Notes under the pieces: model-generated
The model's database searches: none
Told to the model about the DNA's origin: nothing
What the model saw: the letters and a program-made list of their open reading frames with translations, nothing else
Shown here: positions 34,995-46,824 of the stretch, in pieces
Position numbering within the stretch: position 1 is the first letter of the stretch
How the letters are laid out: each line of letters begins with the position of its first letter
Origin: Tupaia tana
Taxonomy: Eukaryota > Chordata > Mammalia > Scandentia > Tupaiidae
Assembly (NCBI GenBank): GCA_026018925.1
Contig: JAKSZU010000002.1
Location: 52,713,837-52,777,836 of the forward strand
DNA length: 64,000 nucleotides
Reading direction: 5' to 3'
Made by a program: the position numbers and the translations under genes

Positions 34995-35294
34995 AGGGAC
35001 GAGGTGATTTTGAAGATGACACCCACAATGGCAGACTATCCACATCAATTTTCTAGAAAATTAATCTTGTTCCTGCTCTAATTGAAGAGGACAGATGATT
35101 AACAGTACAAACAATAGCCAGCACCACAGACATCTCAGTTGGTTCAGCTTAACAACTCTGGAAAATTACAGTTAAGCAAACTTTCTGCTCTATGGGTACC
35201 AAAACTGTTTTACCCAGATAGATCAGCTGCAGACAAGAGCAGAGCTTTTGATGGAAATTCTAAACAAGGAGGATCAAGAGTTTGAAGAATTTCT

Positions 35295-35561
35295 GGGACC
35301 AGCAGTTAGTGTAATGGCTATGTCACTGGACTCCCACGTAGCCGACCGCGGTTCTAGTCCCGGACCCGGTGGCTTAAAACTCACGCCGGGCGCATGTGTG
35401 TGCATGCCAAAGATCCCGAGAGGAGAATGGAGGAGAAGGAATTGCGGCGTGGCCATCCCCCCTGGGGGGTGATTTCTCGCTTTCTGTCTCTCTGTTTCTC
35501 TGTCTGTCTGGCGAGTGCACGTGCCCTATGGCAAAAAAACCTCTCAAAAGAAAAAAAAAAA
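35295..35561 (+). mobile_element. t-SINE type A, young, in mariner
   Basis: Perfect AAGAATTTCT duplications; removes no transposase sequence. Confidence 0.95.
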
Positions 35562-35847
35562 AAGAATTTCTTTTAAGAATTATAACAAGAGATGAACTAT
35601 GGCTTTATCAGTATGATCCTGAAGACAAAGCACAATCAACGCAGTGGCTGCCAAGTAGAAGCGGCCCAGTCAAAGAAAAAGCAGACCAGCCAGTCAAAAG
35701 CAAAGGTTATGCTTTTTGGGATGCTAAAGGCATTTTCCTTATTGATTTTTTGGGAAAGCCAGGAATGGTAACATCTATTTTGAGAAAGTTAGCCAAAACA
35801 TAGCAGAAAAACACTTGGAAAAGCATCACCAAAGAGTTAATTCTCTG

Positions 35848-36390
35848 AAAGGGTTAAAAGTCTAAGCGCATTAGGGATTGGGAAGGGTTAGCTCAGTGTC
35901 TCACTGATGTCTTAATTGGGAAGGCTTATTAAAACTCCCAGGTGCTTCAAACATGCCTTCTCCTCCTTCCTTTTTCTTCCTGGGCTAGTTGACCCCTCAC
36001 TGATCTCCAAAAATGGCTTTTTCCCCCCCCCCCCCCGCCCCGTTTCTACTTTCAGTATAGAGACATCCCTCTTGTTGATACTTAAACATCAATAAACATC
36101 CAAATATACTATAGATCAAAGTGATCGGACATGACAACCAAAGATAGTGAAGAAACAGTGCAGAGATTGGGGAAGATCAACAGGCATCCTGTTCCAGAAC
36201 TGCTCTAATTAACCAACCATAAACCTCTCTCCTTTAAGAACCAATAAAGCTCCTGGTCCTCACCCTTTAAGGCCAACATAACTCTCCCATCCAGCTCTTT
36301 TCCACTATCAGAAAGTAAATAAATTCTTTTCTATCCACTTTTCTGTGTTTGTGAATTCTTTCACAGCCCGCCACCAAGACGACCCTAACA
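35848..36390 (+). mobile_element. LTR inserted into the mariner element
   Basis: Mariner transposase similarity stops near 35845 and resumes near 36395. Between them lies a block that begins TGAAAGGGTT, carries AATAAAGCTCCTGG and AAATAAATTC poly(A)-like signals, and ends CACCAAGACGACCCTAACA. TG..CA ends and this content fit a solo LTR; its family is not identified. Confidence 0.5.
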
Positions 36391-36549
36391 TATGGCAGAG
36401 ATCACTCTAACATTCTCCACCACGACAATGCTCTACTCTTCCTTCTCATCAAACAAGGACAACTATGCAAGAGTTTACATGGGAAATCATTAGGCATCTA
36501 TCTTACAATCCTGATGTGACTCCTTCTGACTTCCTTTTGTTTCCTCATC

Positions 36550-36785
36550 TTTTTTAATTATCAGAAGACTTGTGCACTCATCACAGACAGAGGGAGAGAG
36601 GGAGAAGAAAGTATCCCCAGTGCAGCTGGTCGTGCTGTATCCCTTCTCTATTTCTCCATACTATTGGGATTTGGGCACACATGCACATGTGTCCAGCATG
36701 TTTTTCAAGCCACTGGAGCTGGGACTTAAACTGTGATCGTCATACAGGATCAGGCTCCTTCAACCACTAGGCTACAGGGCCAGCC
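36550..36785 (-). mobile_element. t-SINE type C
   Basis: TTTCCTCATCTT / TTTCCTAATCTT duplications of mariner sequence. Confidence 0.9.
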
Positions 36786-36825
36786 TTGTTTCCTAATCTT
36801 AAAAAAAAAAAAATCTTCCATCCTC

Positions 36826-36890
36826 TCCCAGGGATCCATCTTTCTCTCTGTTGAATGCACATACCCTATAGCAAAACTGAGAGGAAAAAA
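36826..36890 (+). mobile_element. t-SINE tail fragment (type A/C)
   Basis: Only TCTCTCTGTTGAATGCACAT and ACCCTATAGCAAAA remain. Confidence 0.6.
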
Positions 36891-36944
36891 ACCTTAAAGG
36901 GCACCCATTTTTCATCAGTTAATAATGTAAAGAAGACTGAATTG

Positions 36945-37207
36945 GGGCAAGCAGATGGCATGGTGGTTAAGGCATTAAACCCTCACATGGCTGACTGCAA
37001 TTTGAGTCCCAGACTTGGTGGCTTGAAAATCATGCCAGCCATATGTACATGCATGCCCAAAATGCCAGGAGGAGAATGGAGGAGAAGGTATTGCAGCATG
37101 GCCATCCTCGCCTGAGGGGGTGGTGATTTCTCACTTTCTCTCTGACTCTACAGTGAACACACAGGCCCTACAGCAAAAATCCCTCTCTTAAAAATAAAAA
37201 AAATAAA
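36945..37207 (+). mobile_element. t-SINE type A/C intermediate
   Basis: Full length; follows the last mariner segment. Confidence 0.9.
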
Positions 37208-37221
37208 AACGGGGGTTGGGA

Positions 37222-37406
37222 GAGGGCTGGCAGGTGGCACAGTGGTTAAGGGCACTGGACTCCCACATGGCCAACCATGGTTCAAGTCCTGGACATGGAG
37301 TCTTGCTTTCTCACTTGCTCTCTCTCTCTCCCCCTCTCTCTCTCTTTCTCTGGAAAGATTAAAAATAATAATAATAAATAAAGTTAAATAATTCTTTTTT
37401 TAAAAA
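37222..37406 (+). mobile_element. t-SINE type B
   Basis: Full length; begins a few bases after the previous tail. Confidence 0.95.
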
Positions 37407-38586
37407 GGCTATAATGTAAAATATATTTATTAAAAGGGAAATATGTATACCAAACATTAATAGTAGTTATTTCTGGTTGTAAAATTATGCATGATTTCTT
37501 TTTATTTTTTCCATTTTACAATTTTCTACAGTGAGTATTATTACACTTATATTTAAAAATAAATACATACCCCCAGCATCCAAAAGACAGCCCTACCTCT
37601 CCAGAAGCCCAGCTGCCAAAATAGGTCACACTACCTCAGCTTCTTACGTGGTGATCTCAGACGGAACACAATGAAAGGAGATGGCCATGCTTGTACTTTT
37701 CCCAACTCTTGGCAAAACAACAAATCGCCAATGGACTTTAGAATCCTGTCTCACAAATATTTGCTCAACATGACATCATGCAACTACAAATATGCTTTAA
37801 TAATATTTAAACAGTGGGTAGGTAGACCATGATCTTCCTGTGACCCACACTAAATAATACCTTCAACACCAGATACAACATAGAAGCATGATCCAAAAGG
37901 AATCTAATAAGTATTTCAATGGAAATGCCAGTATTTTATCCAATCCCTCTCAAGGGATATAAGTGACTATAAAAAGTGTCTACTTTTCACTGCCTTAAAC
38001 ATATAAAAATCTAAAATTAGAATCTTACTTTTTCCCTAAAGCACCATTTAGGATCCTGACTCAACTTGGGAAGCCTTATGTTAAACTATAAATTCCAGAA
38101 TCCAGCAGTATTTTTATCCACATTGCCTTTTTCCTCTTTCATTCCATACTGTCTGTTCTCCAAGTCAATGATGCCTCCCATGGGTTAAGGGTATTCTGAA
38201 TAGAAAGGTCCTGTTAGACTTTAATAAATCACTCATTTCATAATAAACCCATTTTCTGTTCTTGTTTGATATCTTATAAGTAACAGCATGATTCATTTGA
38301 CCGTTTATCGTTCCCCTTGGTAAGAACAATGTTAATGACTATTTCAGAAAGGACTGCATGTACCACTTTCAAAAATGAATGACATTCTCTCCTACCTCCC
38401 AAAGAACAGAAGATAAATGAAGTAGCACATTTTATAGTAAACAGGAGATCTGCCTAATTCCAAAATGTCCCAGTATTCCTAAAACTGTAATTTAAGTATC
38501 AGCATTTTAAAGCTTGTCACTTTCACACCTGTGACAGGCCTCTTGAAAGCTGGTCTTTAAAACTGTATCAGAGGCATTATAACCTT

Positions 38587-38600
38587 CCAGCAGGTGGCAC
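38587..38600 (+). promoter_or_regulatory. Candidate CTCF site outside a SINE
   Basis: CCAGCAGGTGGCAC matches the CTCF core consensus CCASYAGRKGGCR. It lies inside a 1.7-kb interval without SINEs, so it is not obviously part of a type B SINE head, which carries a similar word. Occupancy cannot be judged from sequence. Confidence 0.35.
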
Positions 38601-38739
38601 TCATACTCTGAAAAGGGTCTATAAAGATAATAACCTAGTCTAGGTTCAAAACAGCCCCAAATTTATTTTACTTTAGTGATCAGGAAAGACAAGGCTCCCC
38701 ATTACCACTTAGTAGAAGTGACAGGCAGAGGAATAATGA

Positions 38740-38970
38740 AAAAAAATATATATACAGGTTTTAGAATTCAGAGACTGAATTTATGTCTTGACTTACTAGC
38801 AGTATGACATATGCTTAACCCTTCTGAGTCTCATGGGAAAATAAAGATATCTACTTGAGAACGTACACACAGGTTCTGCACAATAAAAGTGGGTGTAAGG
38901 AAATTAGTTATGTAACAAAAAACAGGACATATTAAGCACTTGACAAATTATACTTATTACTCTTATTATA
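38740..38970 (+). repeat. MIR fragment
   Basis: CTTGACTTACTAGCAGTATG, AACCCTTCTGAGTCTCATGG and GGACATATTAAGCACTTGAC follow forward MIR order. Confidence 0.6.
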
Positions 38971-39119
38971 ATCACCACTATTTGCAAGAATATTATGAGG
39001 ACTAACCAAGGAAATCTATGTATTAGGTAGTTGGTAAAGCAATTATATGTTTTTCCATGGAAAAATGCATCATAACTTTCCTGAAAACCCAACAGAATAC
39101 CTACCATAGGACAAATGAT

Positions 39120-39277
39120 CTTTTTAAATAAATATTTAATTTATTATTTTTATTTTTTTAATTTGGCCAAAGAGAGAAAAGGAAAGTGAGAAAGCAAGCT
39201 ACCAGGTCTGGGACTTGAACTGTGGTTGGTCACATGGGAGTCCAAGGCCCCAACCACCATACCACATGCTGGCTCCA
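39120..39277 (-). mobile_element. t-SINE type B
   Basis: Reverse copy with almost no CT run. Confidence 0.9.
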
Positions 39278-39283
39278 GACAAT

Positions 39284-39535
39284 TTTTTTTTGTTTGTTTT
39301 GAGAGGTTTTTGCTAAAGGGAGTATATCCTCACAAGAGAGACAGAGACAGAAAGCAAGAAATCACCCCCTGGGGAGATGGCCACACCACAATCCCTTCTC
39401 CAGTCTGCTCTTGGGATTTGGGGCACACACGCACATGTGCCCAGTGTGAGTTTTAAACCACTGGGTCTGGGAGTTGAACCACAGTTGACTATATGGGAGT
39501 CCAGCAATGTAACCATTATACCATCTGCTGGTCCC
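39284..39535 (-). mobile_element. t-SINE type A
   Basis: Reverse copy directly right of the type B copy. Confidence 0.95.
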
Positions 39536-39623
39536 ATCAAGACAAATTCTTGGTAAACAGTAGCTATTACTATTGCTGTGCTTAAGTGAATAAAGGAAAA
39601 CTACTCCAGGCAATTAAAGAAAT

Positions 39624-39786
39624 TATTTTTAATAATTATTTTTATTTTATTTATTTATTTTTAAAATTTTGACCAGAGAGAGAGAGAGTGGGAAAGTGAG
39701 AAAGCAAGCTGTCAGTTCTGGGACTTGAACCACAGTTGGCCACATGGGAGTCCAGCACCTCAACCACCACACCATCTGCCAGCCCC
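39624..39786 (-). mobile_element. t-SINE type B
   Basis: Reverse copy with short CT run. Confidence 0.95.
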
Positions 39787-40200
39787 AGTTAGAGAAACTT
39801 TTAAAGAGAGAGCTGCAATGTGAAATGCTAAAGTATTTCCTTAGCCAAGTGCCTGAAACACTCCTTTTGTAGAGTCTATTATAATACTATAGCTATATTA
39901 AAGTTTTCCTTCCCATTTTGCAACAAACAATCTGGTTTCTTTTTCTCTTTGACTTCAAGTTCTGCATGTATTTGGTCTGAGAGAGGTGTCTGAAACCAAA
40001 TGAGGTCGGTAATAAACAGCATATATTTACTTTTTCAGGATAACTATAAAATCTCATATGTAACATATTCCATATGAGAAAAATGGATATATTTCTTATA
40101 AATCAATGGCAATCTAAACATAGAAAGTTTAAATATGAAAAGTGAAATAGATGCAAAACAAGAGTTTACAAAGGAAGAGCTTAATTTTCTGGAAATTTTC

Positions 40201-40205
<5 letters not shown>

Positions 40206-40232
<27 letters not shown>

Positions 40233-40482
40233 GAGAGAGAGTCTTGCTGTAGGGCACATGCATTTGCCAGACATACAGAGAAAGATGGAGAGATAGAAAG
40301 CAAGAAATCACTCTCTAGGGAGATGGCCACATCACAATCCCTTCTCCATTCTCCTCTCAGAATTTTGGGTACGCACACACATGTGCCCAGCATGAGTTTT
40401 AAGCCACCCAGTCCAGGACTTGAACTATAGTCAACTACATGGGAGTCCTACAAGGTAACCATTACACCATCTGCTGGTCCCC
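40206..40482 (-). mobile_element. t-SINE type A
   Basis: Reverse copy with a T run of about 27. Confidence 0.95.
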
Positions 40483-40719
40483 TCAGGCTGTTTTAAACTC
40501 ATTTCTGATTGAGGGGTAATTGGAAAACCTTTTCTTGAAATCCAGCTTGATGAAAACCTCCCTACACAATTAAACTAAATTTGTCTTTGACTCTGGGCAT
40601 TTAGTGTCCTGGGGTTTCAATAAATAAATTCCTAATAAGCATTTAATTCCTTCTCATTTATCCTTCTTTTCTCTTTGAAGCAGAACTGGGGGAAGGGGAA
40701 AAAAGTTAACTTAAAATTA

Positions 40720-40918
40720 TGGGGCCAGCAGGAGACGTGGTGGTTAAGGGCGCTGGATTCCCATATGGCTGACTGCAGTTCAAGTCCTGGACCTAGCAGT
40801 TTGCTTTCTCTCTCAGTCACTCGTTCATGCTGTCCCTCTCTAGTCACATTAAAATAAATAAGTAAACACACAAACAAATAAATAAATACAGTTAAGTAAA
40901 ATCATTCTTTTTTAAAAA
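40720..40918 (+). mobile_element. t-SINE type B
   Basis: Full length; tail of AAAC and AATA units. Confidence 0.95.
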
Positions 40919-41039
40919 AATTCCTTATTTATATCCCTGCTTTAAAAGAAAAAAAAAAAAAAAGTATTGGCTTGTTCTCTAAATTTCTGTCTCTAGTTCT
41001 CTTTTCCTTCTCTATTTTGCAGTTTCTCCTGACATTTTA

Positions 41040-41980
41040 ATTATATACCTAACAGTAGCTAAAGCTACTGTTTCTACAGAGGATCCCAAATCTCCATCTC
41101 TAGTCTAACCTCACTAATAAACTGACATCAATTTCCAAAATTACACATACACGTGCACATGAAAATCCAACTATATCTCAAAATCTAGAGATCCAAAACT
41201 CGCCATCTCTACCTCCTCGTGTGTTCACTACTCCAGCAATGATACTAGTATTTCCCGATCATCAAGGCAGGCTCAAAACCTTATTTAAAAAATCCATCAT
41301 TGTTTGGTTACCATGCGCTACATACTCTGCCTCTTAAATATCACTCATGAATCTCACCTTGATAATTAAAGTAAATCTTGAAGTATTTTCACATGGGCCC
41401 TTCTCTCTGCCTGGAAAGGACTGGAAAGATCTCCCCTATTCTTTGCTTGATTAATGCCTATTTGCTTTTTTTTTTTTTTAAGTTTTTGCTATAGAGTACA
41501 TGTGCTCGCCAGAGAGACAGACAGAAAGAGGAAGAAAGTAAGGGATACCACGTTGCAACCTCCATTCTCCTCTTGGGATTTTGGGCATACACGCACACAT
41601 GCCTCCTGTGTCTTTTCAACCCACGGGATCCAGACCTCAAACCACACAGTCGGCCATATGGGATCCAGCCACCTTAACCAGAATGCCAATGGTTGGTCCA
41701 ATTCCTACTTGCTTTTCAGAAAAGACTCATTTATACCTCTAAGAAGCCCTCCCTGAAACTCCTAGTCTAAATTGGTTGTTTCTCTTCTGTGTTCCCATCC
41801 ATACTGTTTTCCCCCTTTGCATACCACTAATTAAATAAAATTATGATGCAGTGTAATAATCTATCTCCTTATAAAGATTGTAAGGTCCCAGAGTACAGGA
41901 TTTATATCTTCTGGCTTTACATTACACTATTTTGTTCAAGCCTGACACATTGTAGGTATTCAACAAATATTGGCTGAATA
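41040..41980 (+). repeat. L2 fragment (3' part), split by a type C SINE
   Basis: CTTCTCTCTGCCTGGAAAGG, AAGAAGCCCTCCCTGAAACT, AAGGTCCCAGAGTACAGGAT and CTGACACATTGTAGGTATTC follow L2 3' end order. The SINE insertion at 41467-41701 has a near-perfect CCTAYTTGCTTTT duplication on each side. Confidence 0.75.
41467..41701 (-). mobile_element. t-SINE type C in L2
   Basis: CCTATTTGCTTTT / CCTACTTGCTTTT duplications of L2 sequence. Confidence 0.9.
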
Positions 41981-41999
41981 AGTGATCTCTCCCCCACAT

Positions 42000-42132
42000 C
42001 TTCCAATATATTCTGTGTTGATGTCAGGATAGCTTTCTAAAGTAAAAAGTCTGATAATGGTAACTCTCTTACTCTAAAATCTTAAATGGCTTTAAAGTTG
42101 AAATTCCTCGCACATTCAAAACTATCCACACC
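42000..42132 (+). repeat. L2 fragment
   Basis: AGCTTTCTAAAGTAAAAAGT, then CTGATAATGGTAACTCTCTT and AATCTTAAATGGCTTTAAAG, recall the L2 segment upstream of its 3' end. Confidence 0.45.
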
Positions 42133-42133
42133 A

Positions 42134-42419
42134 TGGCCAGCAGGTGGCATGGCGGTTAAGGCACTTGACTACCACATGACTGATCCAGTTCGAGTCCTAG
42201 ACACAGTGGCTTGAAAATCACACCAGGAATGTGCTCACACATGCCCAAAATCCCAGGAGGAAAATGGAGGAAAAGGGATTGCGGTGTTGCCTTCCCCCCG
42301 CCCCCCACCGCCAGAGAGGGGTGATTTCTCACTTTCTCTCTCTCTCTCTCTCTCTCTCGAGCAAAGCATACACATCCTATGGCAAAAACATAAAAGATAC
42401 AAAAAAAAAGAAAATTTAA
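42134..42419 (+). mobile_element. t-SINE type A/C intermediate
   Basis: CTATCCACACCA occurs on both sides; the head keeps CCAGCAGGTGGCATG. Confidence 0.95.
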
Positions 42420-43179
42420 GCTATCCACACCAAAGATTAAAATTATTTTTCTTACACATTTCTTATTTTGGGGGGTGGCTGCGGCACAACATAAAACTAG
42501 ACTATAAAGATTTTAATCAAACATAAGGCAGATGGATAAGATCCAAGTTAAAGACCAGTGGGCTCGCTCTGCTATAAAGAATATCACAACTGAATATGTG
42601 TGACCTCCACCTTGAGGATATTCCCCATGCAATCATCAAAACTGAGCTTTCCAGGTCGCCACTACACAGAATTCTGCCTATCACCTCCCATGAAACCTCA
42701 CCTTGAGATACGATGATGAGGCAGAAACATGATGGAAAATATCCAGTATGCAATAATGAAAAGGGGAAAAGTGTAAAAGTCTAAATTCACTAGTAAATAT
42801 TTAAATGCCCAGCATACTCGAGGACAGGCATCCTCAGGGAGTTTACAAAGGAATTGGGACTAAACAAGAGTCAGACACTAAACAAGTAATTTTGAAATTA
42901 TGATGATAATGAAACTACTGAGGAAAAAGGCAGGACGTATGTATATAGGAGACCTGACTTAACCTGGGAAGTCAGAGACGGTGCTCTTACCCAGCTGTTC
43001 CTTGTTGAAAAGAAGAGGAAACTGAAAATTACAGGAGGATCAACTAACATCATGTACTAACAGGTAGTACCATCATGTCATGAATACACAGATTCTAAGA
43101 ACCCCTCTGCTATTCATCTTCTAGGAGCAAATATCAAATGAAGTCTCCACTCTAAATTTACTCTCCAGCACACTCCATC

Positions 43180-43275
43180 TTTTTCCTTTCCAGATGAATA
43201 TTTTTAAAACCACCTAGCACAGGACCTGGCACAAATTAAACACTCAACATGCTTTGTTAAATGAATGAATAAAAC
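43180..43275 (+). repeat. L2 3' end
   Basis: CACCTAGCACAGGACCTGGC followed by ACTCAACATGCTTTGTTAAA and TGAATGAATAAA is the L2 3' end. Confidence 0.6.
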
Positions 43276-43332
43276 CAATAGCATACAAACTAATTTTCAA
43301 ACATGTTGGTTAGATGATATATATTGTACTTC

Positions 43333-43573
43333 TTAAAATTTGCCAGAGGGTACAAGCACTCCTGAGAGAGAAAAGGGGAGGGAGAAAACACCCACCATGG
43401 AATGTGGTGACACTGCAATCCTGTCTCCTCCATTTCTCCATCCTTTTGGGATTTTGAGCCCTCATACACACATGCCCCAGGTGTTTTTCAAGCCGTCAGG
43501 TTTGAGACTTGAACCATATGATAGGCCATGTGGCATCTGGTAGTACCCCAATCACACCAGGCCAAGGGCTGAC
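43333..43573 (-). mobile_element. t-SINE type C
   Basis: AGATGATAT flanks it on both sides. Confidence 0.85.
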
Positions 43574-43628
43574 TCAGATGATATTTATTCTACACTAAGA
43601 ACATATTACATTCAAAACTGCCATTCTC

Positions 43629-43792
43629 GGGCCAGCCAATGGTGTGGTTAAGGCAGCTGGATCCTCCATGGCTTACAGCACAGTTTGAGCCTCGAACCCA
43701 GCAGCTTGAAAAACATGCCAGGTGCATGTGCACCATGCCTGAAATCCTGACAGGAAAATGGAGAAGAGACTGCAGAGTGGCGATCTACCCCC

Positions 43793-43836
<44 letters not shown>

Positions 43837-43917
43837 GTGCTTTCTCACTTTCTGTCTTTCACTCTCTCCAGTGAGCATACACGCCCTCTAGCAAATTAAA
43901 CAACAAACAACAACAAA
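43629..43917 (+). mobile_element. t-SINE type C with AC repeat
   Basis: An AC microsatellite (43794-43832) sits in the body; A-box region shortened. Confidence 0.9.
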
Positions 43918-45017
43918 AAATTGCTGTTATCTTTCACCTAAAGATAAAATTAAATAAGCTTTCTCAAAGAAATTAATCACAAGTTTGAAAAATAACTTGA
44001 AGATGGTATTTAATTAAGTAAAATAACATAGTAATTTTATCCTATGTGGCCATAATAAATTTTATTTTTATTTCACTGTAATCTTAGGCTATCTATCTGG
44101 TTATATACCTAACTCATACCTTTAGAATTTATACTCCTAAAATACATAGATTGGATTTTCAATTTTTACTAAATATTAACATTTACTAACATTTTTACTA
44201 AACATTAGGTGGAACTCCCCTGGAATTTATCTTTTTCCCCACCTCCTTGAGAGTGTTGGGTGAGGATCTGTGGGGAGAAAGGAATTCTGGTTCCTGATGG
44301 AATTTATCTAACATAAGTTAGATAAGTGTCCCACTTTTCTGAACATCGGGCATTATTAATAGTCAGACAACCCACCCTAGACACTTCAAAAAATTGTATT
44401 AACAATTACAAATTATAGCTAAGGGTTTTGATTAATTATTAATGACTAAATTATCAGCACCAATGATTCAATATATTTCTGATCACTGTACATCTAAAGA
44501 TAAACAAAGTGAAGCCAAGTCTCAGATAAATTCATCACTGATAGTTCCTGAAGACCTCACTGGAATTTTAACAATAGTTATATAAAACAAACAACTAAAT
44601 GAACTAACCGAATTCAATCGAGGAATTTACTGAATTGTTTTCATTAAAAAAAAAAAAAATCCACTTCCTTCCTCCTCTGCTAAGAAACCTTTGTATGCAT
44701 TATGAGAAAATACAGAGGGAGATGCATTTCCACAATGAAATAAATTATTTCTCTAGTAGGAAGAACCTACTAGATTTAATCAATAAGTCCTAAAAATAGT
44801 ATTTCCACTAAGAGGGTCAACTTTTTAAAAAGCTCTACATTGTTACTCAGGTGGGTCTTATGAAAATGTTAAATAACAACTAGGAAAGGAACCTAGAAAT
44901 CACTAAATTATAATAATGAACTATAATTCACATTATAACTTTTAATAGTTTTATGTTTAGCAGAGCACATATATGCAAAAAGGACATTATTCAGTTTTTT
45001 GGACAATATTGACTTTA
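43918..45017. other. Unique intronic sequence
   Basis: AT-rich 1.1 kb with no recognisable repeat or open frame. Confidence 0.6.
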
Positions 45018-45204
45018 TTTTTTAAGAATTATTTATTTTCTTTTATTATAATTTTTTTTTTTTAATTTGCTATCAGGCATGTGTGCCCACCAGACAGAGA
45101 CAGAGAGAGAATGTGAGAAAGCAAGCCGCTAGGTCCAGGACTTGAATCGCAGTTGACCATGTGGAAGTCTAGCATCTTAACTGCCATGCCACCTGCTGGC
45201 TTCA
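45018..45204 (-). mobile_element. t-SINE type B
   Basis: The head retains CCAGCAGGTGGCATG in sense direction. Confidence 0.9.
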
Positions 45205-45249
45205 ACAATACTCACTTTAAAGTAGGCTAACTTTGAATTAGTTTTTTTG

Positions 45250-45520
45250 TTTGTTTGGTTGGTTTTTTTTTTTGAGAGGTTTTTGCTATAGGGCGCGTGT
45301 GCTCGCCAGACAGACAAAGACATAGAGACAGAAAGCGAGAAATCACCCCCCAGGGGGGATGGTCACGCCGCAATCCCTTCTCCAGCATTCTCCTCTCGGG
45401 ATCTTGGGCACACACGCACATGCGCCCGGCGTGAGTTTTAAGCCACCGGGTCCGGGACACGAACCGCGGTCAACTACATGGGAGTCCAGTGACATAGCCA
45501 TTACGCTAACTGCTCGTTCC
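45250..45520 (-). mobile_element. t-SINE type A, young
   Basis: ACTTTGAATTAGTTTTT / ACTTTGAGTTAGTTTT duplications; CpG-rich body. Confidence 0.95.
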
Positions 45521-45602
45521 CACTTTGAGTTAGTTTTGAGCTTTAATACTTAATGTCTATTTAAAGCTGCTTGAAAAAAAGTCTATTAAAAAATGTTAAA
45601 TC

Positions 45603-45892
45603 TGAAACCAGATGGTAACAGAGCAACAAAACACAACATGACCCTCTGCAAGGTAATCTCACATGGGAAGGTTCCTGGTTCAAGTCTGGAGACCTCGCTG
45701 AGTACATCATGCTTATATGTGCCCACAATCTGAGGTTGGCTGAAGGCTAGAGGTGGATCACAGCATTAGGATCATGTTGGAAATGCTCGCTCTCTCGCTC
45801 TCTCTTTCTCTCTCTCTCTCTCCCCCTCTCCTTCTCCCTCTCTTTTGCATATGTACTCATGGAAGAAATAAATGAGTAAACTTTTTTAAAAA
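45603..45892 (+). mobile_element. t-SINE type D
   Basis: AGGTAATCTCACATGGGAAG and GTTCAAGTCTGGAGACCTC show the type D head; CT-rich tail. Confidence 0.8.
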
Positions 45893-45900
45893 ATTAAATC

Positions 45901-46130
45901 AGGGGCCAGCAGGTGGTGTGGTGGTTAAGGTGATGGACTCCCACATGTCCAGCCATAGTTAGGGTCCCAATTTCTGGCCTGTTCCCGAAACCCCAAGAGG
46001 AGAGTAGAGGAGATGGAACTGCAGCATAGCAATCCCCCCCAGGGAGTGATTTCTCACACTTCCTTTTGTCTCTCTCTAGTGAGAATGTGCTCCCTATAAT
46101 AAAAATCTAAAAAAAAAAATCTAAAAAAAC
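45901..46130 (+). mobile_element. t-SINE type A with body deletion
   Basis: The head follows the previous SINE's tail; much of the body before CCCCAAGAGGAGAGTAGAGG is missing. Confidence 0.9.
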
Positions 46131-46169
46131 AAAAGAAAAGAAAGGAAGAAAAAATAAGTTAAAATGAGG

Positions 46170-46311
46170 ATGGTGCCATGGCCTGGTGGATAAGGGAGCC
46201 AGATCCTAGATGGCCAAGCATGTGGTTCAAATTCCAGCCCCAGAGGCTGGAAAAATACACTACACAATTAGCCACCAGGACTCAGCTACCTTAACCACCA
46301 GGCTGGCCTAG
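46170..46311 (+). mobile_element. t-SINE type C head with an inverted head fragment
   Basis: A forward head (46172-46250) is followed by a reverse head fragment (46272-46311). The two are similar but not identical. Confidence 0.75.
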
Positions 46312-46385
46312 GAGACATATTTTTAATCTATCAGGGAAAAGTTTTAAAGTTAATAGTATCTAAATGGTATCAATAAAGAACTGGT

Positions 46386-46663
46386 TGGGTCAGCAGATGG
46401 CGTCAAGGTTAAGGTGCTGGATCCCACATGGCTGACTAGATGGTTCGAGTCCTGGACCTCCTGACTTGGAAATCATGCTAAGTCCATGTGTGTGCATGCC
46501 CAAAATTCTGAGAGAAGATTGGAGGAAAGGGATTACAGTGTGGCCGTTCCCACCAAGGAATGATTTCTCACTTTCCATCTCTCTCTTTCTCCCTGTCACT
46601 GAAAGTGCATGTGCCATATTAAAAATAAATAAATAAAAATAAACAAAGAAAGAAAGAAAAGAA
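46386..46663 (+). mobile_element. t-SINE type A/C intermediate
   Basis: Full length; tail of AAAT and GAAA units; AAAGAACTGGTTG recurs on both sides as the duplication. Confidence 0.95.
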
Positions 46664-46824
46664 CTGGTTGAAGAAATTAATATTACACCCCTACAACAAA
46701 ACACTATATGACTATATGACTATTAAAAAGAATACAAATAAGAATAAGATATATCTACACTGTTTATATGGAAAGATCATTAAGATAGAATAATAGGTGA
46801 TAAGGACAAGGATGAGGAGGCAGA

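Larger units (their letters stand above)
34169..36944 (+). mobile_element. Mariner DNA transposon with decayed transposase
   Basis: Translated fragments follow mariner transposase order: an N-terminal part (34350-34530), then LIEEDR-like and KLSALWVPKL-like text (35000-35294), then LWLYQYDPEDKAQSTQWLP and FWDAKGIFLIDFL (35572-35810), HHDNA (36418-36432), YNPDVTPSDF (about 36500-36535) and LKGTHFSSV (36894-36925). Asp residues corresponding to the catalytic triad positions are still readable. Stops and frameshifts make it inactive. It is interrupted by SINEs at 34541-34994, 35295-35561, 36550-36785 and about 36826-36890, and by an LTR. Confidence 0.75.
37407..39119. other. SINE-free intronic stretch
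   Basis: 1.7 kb with a MIR (38740-38970) and a CTCF-like word (38587-38600); otherwise unique. Confidence 0.7.

Noticed and set aside
35396-35803. 135-residue open frame on the plus strand
   Set aside because: It is a chance join of SINE body and mariner transposase text, with no sign of being a gene.
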